DNA of 64,000 nt from Scytonema tolypothrichoides VB-61278 (lineage in GTDB: Bacteria > Cyanobacteriota > Cyanobacteriia > Cyanobacteriales > Nostocaceae). Positions 34,909 through 43,875 of this stretch are shown here, one piece after another. The position numbers and the translations under genes were made by a program. Numbering within the stretch: the first letter of the stretch is position 1; every line of letters starts with the position of its first letter. The stretch is taken from contig NZ_JXCA02000030.1 in NCBI RefSeq assembly GCF_000828085.3, positions 38,846 to 102,845 on the forward strand, read 5' to 3'. The notes under the pieces are model-generated. The model saw only the letters and a program-made list of their open reading frames with translations. It was not told where the DNA came from and did not search any database.

Positions 34909-37463
34909 ATTCGAGAGTTCCAACGTTTTTTGCTGTTGCTCGCGTGAGTCGGCACTAGTATCTTCAACACAACCGCACAAGACACTAATGCTAAAGTTGA
35001 GGGGACAAGTGGAATCCACCCTGCTTGAGTAAATATACCAAAGCAGAGACTAAAAAGTGTTAACAGTGCTATGACAATCGCTAATCCAATATGAAGTGGC
35101 TGTAAAATTCGCCAAGATATAATACCGCCCACCAATGACCAGCCCCATACCCAACATACCTCTAACCATTGAGACCACCACCATAAAACAGGTCTATTAT
35201 CTAAAACAGCACTGAGAATATGGCTCACCATCTGCGCCTGTAAAAACACACCTGAAATTTGCTTTTCTTGATCCCAGGCATAAGCAGTGTATGGAGTTTC
35301 CCAATCATCCGGAGAACTGGAGGCTGTCACGCCAACGAGGACGATGCGATTTTTTACTGACTTCTGTAATAACTCAGGAATAATCTCGTCATTAAGAAGT
35401 TCTTTGAGAGAGATTTTTTCGGCAATTTTAAACAGAGAGGGTTTACCCTGAGCGGAGCCGAAAGCTAAAGAACGATAGTTGAGCAGGATTTGATATCCTG
35501 ATGCATCCACTCCTTGGTAGCCGCTTGTATGGGATTGTAAGCGCGGAAAAACAGTGTTTCTTATTTGCAAATTTTTTTCAGGATTAATATTCCATTTTAT
35601 ACCTTGTACATTTAAGTAATGCTGTGCTAGCTGAAAGCTCAAAGCATATTCAGCTGCACAAGGAGATTTTAAAGGAGGGGTTAATTGCACAAGTTGGCGA
35701 CGAAGAACCCGATCAGCGTCAGCGACAAAATCACTAAAACTAATGCGTTCTTTTGGAACTTTGGAAGGGGACGGGACACCTAATGGTTCACCATCATCAG
35801 GAGCAGAAACTTTACACACTGTAAATATGCGCTCGTCTTGCTGCAAGAGTTCGCCTAATTCTGGATAATTAGGATCAACGGGGAAATCACGATAAATATC
35901 TATACCAATAGTTGCTGGTTGATATGGCTCCAGTTTTTGCAAAAGTTGACTGAGTGCTTGGTCTGATAATGACCAACGCATATTCATTTTCTTATTGATT
36001 TGATACTGAATATCTGCCTCATCAATCGTGACTATCAACAGGCGCGGGTCTGGCTTTTCATCAGCTGGTCGCAGATGCATCAAATAATCATAAGAATGCA
36101 GTTCCCAGGGTTGTAGTATTCCTAAATGACGCACTCCCATAATACTGGCGGTTACCAGCACACTTACTAGCAGCAGGGTTAAGAAACGACGCTTAGCTGC
36201 AACAATAAAGCCATATCTATCTAACAGGTTCTGCTTTCTTGTTCTAGAAAGAGTATAGCTTCTATAGAACGTGGAACGTTGTTTTGTTTCAGAAACCGCC
36301 ACTGAGGAGTCTACCTTGTCTACACGTTCAATTTGACGCTCCCGATTCCAAATCATCGGCGGTTCAGCAGGATTTTGACAAATCACAGGTAACCAAGTCG
36401 CGCAAGGATATTCTCGCTCTAATCCTTGGAGTCTTTCTCGTGCAGAACGTACCGCAGTATACAAAGACTGTCCTTGTGAAAATTCAGTCAGAAAATACTT
36501 TAAAAATTTTTGAGCAATGACGTTCGGTACTGGTTCACGCATCACAATAACTTGCGGAATATGTAATTCCTGTAGCTGCTGCGCCAACCCCAAGCCATCA
36601 CAAGAGTTAAAAATCGCCAAACGCAATCCACGACTTATCGCTTGCTTCAGACCATACTTTAATTGGTCAAGAGTAATTATATCCGTTTGATTAAGTTGCA
36701 AGCAACCTTTTTCTTGAGTGTAACAACTATGACCAGCAAAAAAAAGAATATCCCAACCTTGTTGCCAAAGCTGGTTATTAAGCTCGTCTAAGCTTGGCTC
36801 TACTAAAAATTGAATTTCTGCACCAGTTAATAAATTTTCTAAAAAAATTCTATCCTGACTAATATCAATTTCTTGACTATTACCAAATATTGCTAGTATT
36901 CTCATACTAGATTTTTGATTTTTCTGAATATTTTTCGGAAATTTCTGTGGTTGTTGATACTCGGACGCACTCAAGGCAACTTCTGCTAAAGGGTAATCAT
37001 CAAACAAATTCCATACATGCCAGGGTAATCGTCGCAATAAATTGTCATTTGTTTCAACAATGAAGCGAATTTCCTCAGATGGTTTGAAATGTGTGCGTAA
37101 TTGCTGTTCAATTTTGCGAAATTCTACCGAATTTAGCCATAAGTTTAGACAGTTGTAGAGTTGATCGCATAAGTCCTTAATCTCTACTTCAGAAATGTTA
37201 GTAACGGTATCTTCTTCAAATTCAAAAGTATCGTCAATTTCCTCAATGTCTTGAACACCAAGACGTAAAAATGGACGATAATAAAACGCAGAATAAAGTG
37301 ACTTCCAATGGTGATAGAGTTCAGGAATTTCTCGTGCAGCAGGTAAGTTAGCACTAAATTTCATTTGATAGAGATTGTCTGCTTCCCCAATATATGCTGT
37401 GACAACGGGAAAACCTTCGTATAGATTTCCTTGACCCAAGTTTAAAACTACCAACCTATTCAT
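34905..37463 (-). CDS. CHAT-CHASE2 membrane protein
   Basis: 852 residues in two halves. Residues 1-365 form a CHAT module with His245 (LFFAGHS) and Cys288 (IFNSCDG), preceded by a conserved about 180-residue N-terminal region. A membrane segment at about 425-445 (FLTLLLVSVLVTASIMGV) leads to an extracytoplasmic CHASE2 sensor (ELHSYDYLMHLRPADEKPDP, RLLIVTIDEADI, ATIGIDIYRDF, RIVLVGVTASSSPDDWETPY). Three membrane segments follow at the C-terminus. The protease-like part is thus cytosolic and the sensor periplasmic. The CHAT half is paralogous to residues 1-365 of the protein at 38108, transcribed divergently. Confidence 0.9.
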   Translation of the reverse strand: MNRLVVLNLGQGNLYEGFPVVTAYIGEADNLYQMKFSANLPAAREIPELYHHWKSLYSAFYYRPFLRLGVQDIEEIDDTFEFEEDTVTNISEVEIKDLCDQLYNCLNLWLNSVEFRKIEQQLRTHFKPSEEIRFIVETNDNLLRRLPWHVWNLFDDYPLAEVALSASEYQQPQKFPKNIQKNQKSSMRILAIFGNSQEIDISQDRIFLENLLTGAEIQFLVEPSLDELNNQLWQQGWDILFFAGHSCYTQEKGCLQLNQTDIITLDQLKYGLKQAISRGLRLAIFNSCDGLGLAQQLQELHIPQVIVMREPVPNVIAQKFLKYFLTEFSQGQSLYTAVRSARERLQGLEREYPCATWLPVICQNPAEPPMIWNRERQIERVDKVDSSVAVSETKQRSTFYRSYTLSRTRKQNLLDRYGFIVAAKRRFLTLLLVSVLVTASIMGVRHLGILQPWELHSYDYLMHLRPADEKPDPRLLIVTIDEADIQYQINKKMNMRWSLSDQALSQLLQKLEPYQPATIGIDIYRDFPVDPNYPELGELLQQDERIFTVCKVSAPDDGEPLGVPSPSKVPKERISFSDFVADADRVLRRQLVQLTPPLKSPCAAEYALSFQLAQHYLNVQGIKWNINPEKNLQIRNTVFPRLQSHTSGYQGVDASGYQILLNYRSLAFGSAQGKPSLFKIAEKISLKELLNDEIIPELLQKSVKNRIVLVGVTASSSPDDWETPYTAYAWDQEKQISGVFLQAQMVSHILSAVLDNRPVLWWWSQWLEVCWVWGWSLVGGIISWRILQPLHIGLAIVIALLTLFSLCFGIFTQAGWIPLVPSTLALVSCAVVLKILVPTHASNSKKRWNSRI

Positions 37464-38107
37464 GGGTGTCTTAGGTATCTGAGCAAAAAAGTGTGATAGA
37501 ATACATCATTAAAAATTAATTAACCAAACTTAATTTTCAACTTTTAACAGGGAATAGGCAACAGGGAATTCTTTAGAAGGGGGATGGTGTTTCTTAATTA
37601 TGTTGCTAGCGATTTCTTGCGCTAGTTAAAGGCTCATATCTTGCACTCATCGGTAGACACCACGAACAAATTAAAATCTGTGCGACTTTACTTAAAATCT
37701 AACGCATGGCAGCCCTGAGATTTGCTCATCTAATTGACATATAATTTGGGAGATACAAAATGTTGCTCATGAAAACACCTGCAAACAGTGAAAATATAGG
37801 TATAATTTTTGACTATTTTTGGTTGATTTTGAAACTATCCTAGATGAGTTCAATCGTAGAACATCATACAAGAGATTGAACTAGACTACAATTTACTTAT
37901 AGACAAAATAAAATAATAGATTTCTTTCAAGATAGCTGATATCGAAATTATGAAACAAATTATTCTCTACTACAGCCGGATGAATCGCGATTCCGAAATC
38001 CAATCCATTAATTTATAAATCTTATTTTTAATGTGAAGATACGAAAAAGAAGAAACTGAATGTGTAGCAAACAGCATACCTGTAAATAAGAAAGAGAATT
38101 ATTCTCC
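37464..38107. other. Divergent promoter region between two CHAT genes
   Basis: 644 AT-rich bases with no supported gene; the longest candidate is a 22-codon frame near 37950 with no similarity. The left part has the dispersed string AACAGGGAATAGGCAACAGGGA (37548-37569 region). Both CHAT promoters must lie here. I see no clear shared operator, only scattered AATTA/TAATT pieces. Confidence 0.5.
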
Positions 38108-41100
38108 ATGAGTAAATCAGTTTTTATTAGCCTAGGAAGCGGTGATTTACACAACGGATTTCCAAATGTTACGGCTCGATTATGGTCATCAGAAAAATCC
38201 CTTGCACAGCAATTTATTGGTAGTTTACCTACAGCACCATCTTTGGTGGAATTATCTCAAAATTGGCAGTCACATTATAAAAATATATGTGGTCGGCAAC
38301 AGTTGCGCTCTTTATTGATTGAAGAAGATGATGAATTGGAAATTGACGAAGAAGGTCTAACAAATGTCTCTGTTGTCAGTTTTGATGATGTGTGCCAAAA
38401 AATACAAGAAAATCTTAATGATTGGCTAAAATCTAGTGGATTTCTGAATATAGAACGACAGCTGCGATCGCAACTACAACCAACAGAAGAAATTCGCCTC
38501 ATTATTGAAACTAATGATAGTCTAATACGGCGATTACCTTGGCATCGTTGGGATTTCTTCAATGATTATCCCAAAGCAGAAATGGCGCTTTCTCAAACAG
38601 AGTATAAATCCCGAGAGTTATCAAAGTCAATATTATCTAAAAAGAAAGTTAGAATTTTAGCGGTTTTAGGCAATAGCCAAGGTATTGATTTAGACAGAGA
38701 AATCAAGTTTCTTAACAGTTTATTAGATGCAGAGATCGTTTTTCTTGTCAATCCTTCTCGTCAAGAATTTAACAATCTTCTTTGGCAAAATCCTGGCTGG
38801 GACATCCTTTTTTTTGCGGGTCATAGTCAAACCGAAGGTGCAACAGGCAGAATTTATATTAATGAAAATCAAAAAAATAACAGCTTAACAATTGACCAGT
38901 TAGAAGAAGCTCTCAAAGCTGCGATTGACAATGGTTTACAACTAGCAATTTTCAACTCCTGTGATGGACTGGGATTGGCTAGTGCGCTGGAAAAATTAAA
39001 TATTCCCACAGTCATTGTTATGCGGGAGCCAGTGCCAAATCTGGTAGCACAGGAATTTTTTAAGCATTTTTTAGAAGCTTTTGCAGTTGAACGATGGTCT
39101 TTATATTTAGCAGTCCAACAAGCACGCAGGAAGTTACAAGGTTTGGAAGATGATTTTCCGGGTGCTTCTTGGTTACCTGTGATTTGTCAAAATCCAGCTG
39201 TGGAACCGCCGACTTGGCTGAAGTTAGGGGGAACTCCCCCATGTCCTTATCGCGGGTTATTTGCTTTTCGCGAGGAAGATGTTGATCTATTTTTTGGACG
39301 GGAGCAGTTTACACAGAACTTGGTGACGGCGAGCAAAAGAAAGCCATTGGTGGCGGTGGTTGGTCCGAGTGGAAGTGGTAAGTCAAGTGTCGTGTTTGCT
39401 GGGTTAGTTCCTCAGTTACGCCAAGACTCATATACTGACTGGCAGATTGTCTCATTTCGTCCGGGTCATAATCCTTTTGAAGCGTTAGCAGGGGCATTGA
39501 CTTCTAGCATTGGTGAAGCCTTATCACTTCGGGGTTCTCAACGAGATAACTTAAATGAATATATAAATCAAAATCCCAAATTAACTGCTCGTCGCCTGAT
39601 TGAATTAGAACTAGAAATAGCACTGCAACAAGATCACAAAGTTTTATACAAAATTATAGAAAGCTTTGTCCAGCAAAACCCCAAAACTCGTCTGGTTTTA
39701 ATCGCAGACCAATTTGAAGAACTCTATACTCTTTGTTCAGAAGAACAACGCCAAGGTATCTTAGATACATTACTGAATGCCGTTCAGTTCGCTCCAGCAT
39801 TTACTTTAGTTATGACCTTAAGGGCTGATTTTTACGGATATGCCCTTTCTCACCGACCTTTTAGTGATGCATTGCAAGGAGCAGTCCTCAATCTTGGTCC
39901 TATGAACCGTGAGGAATTGCGATCGGCTATTGAACAGCCAGCCGCACAAATGCAAGTGAGACTAGAAAAGGAGTTGACAAAGAAACTGATTAATGCTGTA
40001 GAGGGTCAGTCAGGACGTTTACCATTGCTGGAGTTTGCTTTAACACAACTGTGGTCAAAACAAACAGATGGATGGCTGACTCATGTAGGCTACGAAGAGA
40101 TTGGGGGTGTTGAGGAGGCTTTGGCTATCCACGCCGAAGCAGTGTATGCTCAGCTTGATGAAGCAGACCGAAATCGTGCGCAGCAAGTGTTTATGCAGTT
40201 AGTGCGTGTAGGGGAAGGAGTCGAGGCTACCCGGAGATTGGGAACTCGTGATGAGGTGAAGTCAGAAAACTGGGATTTGGTGAGGCGCTTAGCTGATGCA
40301 CGTCTTGTGGTAACTAACCGCAACGAGTTATCGGGTGAAGAAACGGTGGAAATCGTGCATGAGGCACTGATTAGAAGCTGGGGACGCTTGGAGGGATGGA
40401 TACAAGTTGATGGTGAATTTCGTTATTGGCAAGAGCAGTTGCGATCGGCAATTCGTCAATGGGAAAGTAGTGGTAAAGATGAAGGTGCTTTGTTGCGTGG
40501 AAAGCCACTCTCGGATGCAGAATACTGGCAGCAGCAACGCTTTGATGAACTGAGTTCTGCAGAAAAAGATTTTATTAAACTTTCTTTGGCACTGCGGGAT
40601 AACGAGCTGAAAAAGCAGAAACGTAGACGCCAACTTACTATTTTAGGACTCACAGGTGGCTTAGTGGGAGCTTTAATCCTAGCAGGGGTAGCTTGGTGGC
40701 AATCACATAAAGCAAGCATCAGCGAGATTCAAGCTGTGACCAAATCTTCTGAAGCACTGTTTGCCTCGAATAACAGATTGGATGCGCTTATACAAGCAAT
40801 TACAGCGAAGGAGAAATTAAAAACAGTAGGTACGGTAGATGCAAATATCCAGGATCGGCTTGAATCAGTGCTAAGACAGGCAACTTATACGGTAGTTGAA
40901 CATAACCGCTTGATAGGGCATAGCGAAAAAGTTAACGCAGTCGCCATCAGCCCCAACGATCAGCTCATTGCTACAGCAAGTGACGACAACACGGTGAAAC
41001 TCTGGAAGTCCGATGGCACCTTGCTTACCACTCTAAAAGGACACAATGGCCCAGTTTACGGAGTTGCGTTCAGCCCTCAAGGTAATATCATTGCCACAGC

Positions 41101-43033
41101 AAGTGGAGATCAGACAGTCAAACTCTGGAAGCTTGATGGTACTTTGCTTACGACTCTAAAAAGACATAGCGACAGAGTGAGTGCAGTTGCTTTTAGCCCT
41201 GACGGTCAACTAATAGCCTCAGCTTCTTGGGACAAGAGCGTTAAACTTTGGAAGCTAGATGGCAGCTTGCTGACTACTTTCAATAATCATAGTGATAAAG
41301 TAACTGCAGTTGCGTTTAGTTTTGACGGTCAACTGATTGCCTCAGCTTCTTGGGACAAGACAGTCAAACTACAGAAACAGGATGGTACCTTTGTTACTAC
41401 TTTCAATGGTCATAGTGATATGGTGAGTGCAGTCACATTCAGTCCTGATGGTCAGATGCTCGCCACAGCTTCTTGGGACAAAACAGTCAAACTGTGGAAG
41501 CGTGACGGCACTTTTCTTACCACCCTGAATAACCCTAGCGGTAAGGTTTACGGATTAGCGTTCAGTCCTGACAGTGATACAATCGCCTTGGCTGGTTGGG
41601 ACAGGACAATAAAACTCTGGAGGTGGCGTGATCGCACTTTGCTGACTACCCTTTCTGGACATAGCGATACTGTTTGGGGAGTAGCGTTCAGCCCCAATGG
41701 TAAGACAATTGCTTCAGCAAGTAGCGACAAAACAGTCAAACTCTGGAAGCGGGATAACATCTTGCTTGCCACTCTAAAGGGACATAGTGGTGCAGTTTAC
41801 GGAGTTGCGTTCAGCCCGGAAGGTGAGATAATTGCCACAGCAGGTGAGGACAACACGGTGAAAGTCTGGAAGCGTGATGGCACTTTGCTGACGACTCTAA
41901 AGGGACATAATGCTGGGGTTAGGGCAGTAACGTTCAGTCCTGACGGTCAGACAATTGCCTCGGCGAGTCGGGACAAGACAATCAAACTCTGGAAGCGAGA
42001 TGGCACTTTGTTGACTACCCTTAATGGACATAGTTATCAGGTTAACGCAGTTGCATTTAGCCCAGATGGTAGTATCATAGCCTCAGCAAGTGATGACTAC
42101 ACGGTAAAACTCCAGAAGCCAGATGGCACTTTGCTAACTACCTTAAGACATGATAATGAAGTTTGGGGAGTAGCGTTTAGTCCTGATAGTCAGACAATTG
42201 CTTCGGCAAGTCGGGATAAGACGGTGAAGCTTTGGAAGCAAGATGGTGAGTCAGCGCAGCAGGAGGGTATCCCGACCCAGGCGACTGGCGTTGGCGCAGC
42301 CTCTTTGGAGGAGATACCTCGTAAGCGCAAAGCGCACGCTACGCGAACGCGTAGCGTCTTTGTCAGGAGAAGGGGCACTTTGCTGACCACTCTCAAAGGT
42401 CACAATGGCGGAGTTAGCGGAGTAGCGTTCAGCCCGGATGGTCAGACAATTGCCACGGGGAGTCAAGACAAGACAGTGAAACTCTGGAAGCAAGATGGCA
42501 CTTTGCTGACTACCCTCAATGGTCACAATGGCGCGATTTGGGGAGTAGCGTTCAGTCCTGACGGCAAAATGATTGCTTCAGCAAGTGACGATAAAACAGT
42601 GAAACTCTGGAAACGAGATGGTGAGTCAGCGCAGCAGGAGGGTATCCCGACCCAGGCGACTGGCGTTGGCGCAGCCTCTTTGGAGGAGATACCCCGTAAG
42701 CGCAAAGCGCACGCTACGCGTTCGCGTAGCGTTTTTGTCAGGAGAAGGGGCACTTTGCTGACTACCCTCAATGGTCACAATGGCACGGTGTGGAGAGTGG
42801 CGTTCAGTCCCAACGGTAAGACAATTGCTTCCACAAGTGACGATAACACAGTAATTCTGTGGAATTTGGATCGTGTTTTAGATACAGATAAACTAGTGAG
42901 CTATGCTTGTGATTGGGTTAAGGATTATCTGAGAACAAATGCACAGCACAAGCAGAGCATTAGCGGATATTCTGTGCTGGAGGCGAGCCGTTTCTGTACT
43001 GGGATTAAACCTCAACAGCTTCAAGCAACATAA
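38108..43033 (+). CDS. CHAT-STAND NTPase-WD40 protein
   Basis: 1641 residues. Residues 1-365 are a CHAT module with His239 (LFFAGHS) and Cys285 (IFNSCDG). From 381 (YRGLFAFREEDVDLFFGRE) begins an nSTAND1-type NTPase with Walker A GPSGSGKSS at 419-427, a Walker-B-like LVLIADQFEEL and the helical/winged part ending near 840. A hydrophobic segment (LGLTGGLVGALILAGVAWW) precedes 14 WD40 blades (about 930-1585), enough for two seven-bladed propellers. The blades are nearly identical (LLTTLKGHNG..VAFSPDG, TVKLWK.DG). Two 43-residue in-frame repeats interrupt them. By analogy with STAND proteins the WD40 part would sense a signal and the NTPase would activate the protease; this is inference. Confidence 0.92.
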   Translation: MSKSVFISLGSGDLHNGFPNVTARLWSSEKSLAQQFIGSLPTAPSLVELSQNWQSHYKNICGRQQLRSLLIEEDDELEIDEEGLTNVSVVSFDDVCQKIQENLNDWLKSSGFLNIERQLRSQLQPTEEIRLIIETNDSLIRRLPWHRWDFFNDYPKAEMALSQTEYKSRELSKSILSKKKVRILAVLGNSQGIDLDREIKFLNSLLDAEIVFLVNPSRQEFNNLLWQNPGWDILFFAGHSQTEGATGRIYINENQKNNSLTIDQLEEALKAAIDNGLQLAIFNSCDGLGLASALEKLNIPTVIVMREPVPNLVAQEFFKHFLEAFAVERWSLYLAVQQARRKLQGLEDDFPGASWLPVICQNPAVEPPTWLKLGGTPPCPYRGLFAFREEDVDLFFGREQFTQNLVTASKRKPLVAVVGPSGSGKSSVVFAGLVPQLRQDSYTDWQIVSFRPGHNPFEALAGALTSSIGEALSLRGSQRDNLNEYINQNPKLTARRLIELELEIALQQDHKVLYKIIESFVQQNPKTRLVLIADQFEELYTLCSEEQRQGILDTLLNAVQFAPAFTLVMTLRADFYGYALSHRPFSDALQGAVLNLGPMNREELRSAIEQPAAQMQVRLEKELTKKLINAVEGQSGRLPLLEFALTQLWSKQTDGWLTHVGYEEIGGVEEALAIHAEAVYAQLDEADRNRAQQVFMQLVRVGEGVEATRRLGTRDEVKSENWDLVRRLADARLVVTNRNELSGEETVEIVHEALIRSWGRLEGWIQVDGEFRYWQEQLRSAIRQWESSGKDEGALLRGKPLSDAEYWQQQRFDELSSAEKDFIKLSLALRDNELKKQKRRRQLTILGLTGGLVGALILAGVAWWQSHKASISEIQAVTKSSEALFASNNRLDALIQAITAKEKLKTVGTVDANIQDRLESVLRQATYTVVEHNRLIGHSEKVNAVAISPNDQLIATASDDNTVKLWKSDGTLLTTLKGHNGPVYGVAFSPQGNIIATASGDQTVKLWKLDGTLLTTLKRHSDRVSAVAFSPDGQLIASASWDKSVKLWKLDGSLLTTFNNHSDKVTAVAFSFDGQLIASASWDKTVKLQKQDGTFVTTFNGHSDMVSAVTFSPDGQMLATASWDKTVKLWKRDGTFLTTLNNPSGKVYGLAFSPDSDTIALAGWDRTIKLWRWRDRTLLTTLSGHSDTVWGVAFSPNGKTIASASSDKTVKLWKRDNILLATLKGHSGAVYGVAFSPEGEIIATAGEDNTVKVWKRDGTLLTTLKGHNAGVRAVTFSPDGQTIASASRDKTIKLWKRDGTLLTTLNGHSYQVNAVAFSPDGSIIASASDDYTVKLQKPDGTLLTTLRHDNEVWGVAFSPDSQTIASASRDKTVKLWKQDGESAQQEGIPTQATGVGAASLEEIPRKRKAHATRTRSVFVRRRGTLLTTLKGHNGGVSGVAFSPDGQTIATGSQDKTVKLWKQDGTLLTTLNGHNGAIWGVAFSPDGKMIASASDDKTVKLWKRDGESAQQEGIPTQATGVGAASLEEIPRKRKAHATRSRSVFVRRRGTLLTTLNGHNGTVWRVAFSPNGKTIASTSDDNTVILWNLDRVLDTDKLVSYACDWVKDYLRTNAQHKQSISGYSVLEASRFCTGIKPQQLQAT
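42248..42376. repeat. In-frame palindromic repeat between WD40 blades 11 and 12
   Basis: 129 bases encode ESAQQEGIPTQATGVGAASL, then EEIPRKRKAHATRTRSVFVR and RRG, placed where other blades join DG directly to TLLTTL. The DNA contains CGCAAAGCGCACGCTACGCG and other inverted units typical of dispersed cyanobacterial repeats. Its TCCCGAC..CAGGC.ACTGGCGT core also occurs in noncoding DNA near 61800-61825. Confidence 0.85.
42623..42751. repeat. Second in-frame copy, between blades 13 and 14
   Basis: It is nearly identical to 42248-42376, differing mainly in the ACGCGTTCGCGTAGCGTT part. The two copies are 375 bases apart start to start, exactly insert plus two blades (129 + 246). They may therefore be copies made by unequal recombination, not two independent insertions. 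Confidence 0.85.
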
Positions 43034-43246
43034 TTGCATGTTTGCCATTTTTATCCCTTAAATGCATAAGTTAATTTTGCTTACATCTAATTAAGAGTGT
43101 AGAGGCAAAGTTCTCTTAGCTAAACTGACCTCCAGCTTTTTTGATAGAGCTTCATTCTACATAATCAAACTTTCGTCAATGCCTAAATCCTACGCTATTG
43201 TTCCAGTTGTGATGATCTTTTTTTGTAACTTTCTTTGGAGAAAACT

Positions 43247-43534
43247 ATGACTTTATTGGTTGGTAATCTTCCTTCTGAGATAACTGAGGCAAATTTAAGG
43301 GAGCTTTTTACAAAATTTGGCACAGTCGGAAAAATTGACATTTTTTCTGCAGCCGATTTTGCAACAGTAGTAATTGAAGGCGAAGCAAATGAAAAGCGTG
43401 CTGTTGAAGAACTCAATGGCGTGGAAAAGTTTGGACAGAAACTTAAACTCTTTAGGTCAGCTGTACTTAAGCCATCAAACAACCCACGCGACGGAGGGGA
43501 GGGAGGAGACAGGGGACCAGGCGATGGACCATGA
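43247..43534 (+). CDS. RRM-type RNA-binding protein
   Basis: 95 residues from ATG 43247, with GGAG at 43237-43240 correctly spaced; the in-frame TTG 12 bases earlier overlaps that site. One RNA-recognition motif: RNP2-like LLVGNLPS at the N-terminus, TEANLRELFTKFGTVGKIDI, and an RNP1 position ADFATVVIEG that lacks the usual GFGFV aromatics. A Gly/Asp-rich tail (GGEGGDRGPGDGP) ends the protein, like cold-induced Rbp proteins. The weak RNP1 suggests altered RNA binding. Its stop codon abuts a MITE-like repeat. Confidence 0.8.
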   Translation: MTLLVGNLPSEITEANLRELFTKFGTVGKIDIFSAADFATVVIEGEANEKRAVEELNGVEKFGQKLKLFRSAVLKPSNNPRDGGEGGDRGPGDGP

Positions 43535-43715
43535 TAAGTAGCTCAACATAATTAAACGCAAAATGTCATTGCGAGTGAAACGCAGTGAAGCGTATCTCCT
43601 GCGGAGACGCTACGCGTTAGCCTGCGGCACGCCAAGGGCTAACGCGTAGCGTGTCCCTTTGAGACTCAGCAATCGCAAATACTCTATTTTGTGTTTTTCA
43701 ATGTTGACCTACTTA
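43534..43715. repeat. MITE-like repeat with ATAAGTA ends, copy 2
   Basis: About 182 bases from ATAAGTAGCTCAACATAATT to GACCTACTTAAT, in the opposite orientation to copy 1 (4936-5045). It shares AACG.AAAATGTCATTGCGAG-type and ACTCTATTTT.TGTTTTTCAA ends with it. The central part is longer and contains GTATCTCCTGCGGAGACGC and AACGCGTAGCGTG palindromes. The left edge begins on the last base of the RRM stop codon. Confidence 0.6.
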
Positions 43716-43875
43716 ATAACTCTTACTTGTCTTAGGCTCAGGAATTATCTTGAATTCAATACGATCATGCCCTCAAAATACTTAATGAAGCACATGATTA
43801 TCTGAAAACTAATTCCAATATTAGTGAGAAAGTAAGCATTCCTCTTTTGTAGCAGGCTCGCACCTTTCTAATAGA

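Noticed and set aside
34909-35019. N-terminal extension of the DUF928 protein to 35019
   Set aside because: It would overlap the end of the CHASE2-CHAT gene by over 100 bases and precede the signal peptide; the ATGA overlap at 34905-34908 gives a better start.
37950-38020. A 22-codon frame upstream of the CHAT-STAND-WD40 gene as a leader peptide
   Set aside because: No ribosome-binding site and no attenuator-like structure; this length is expected by chance.
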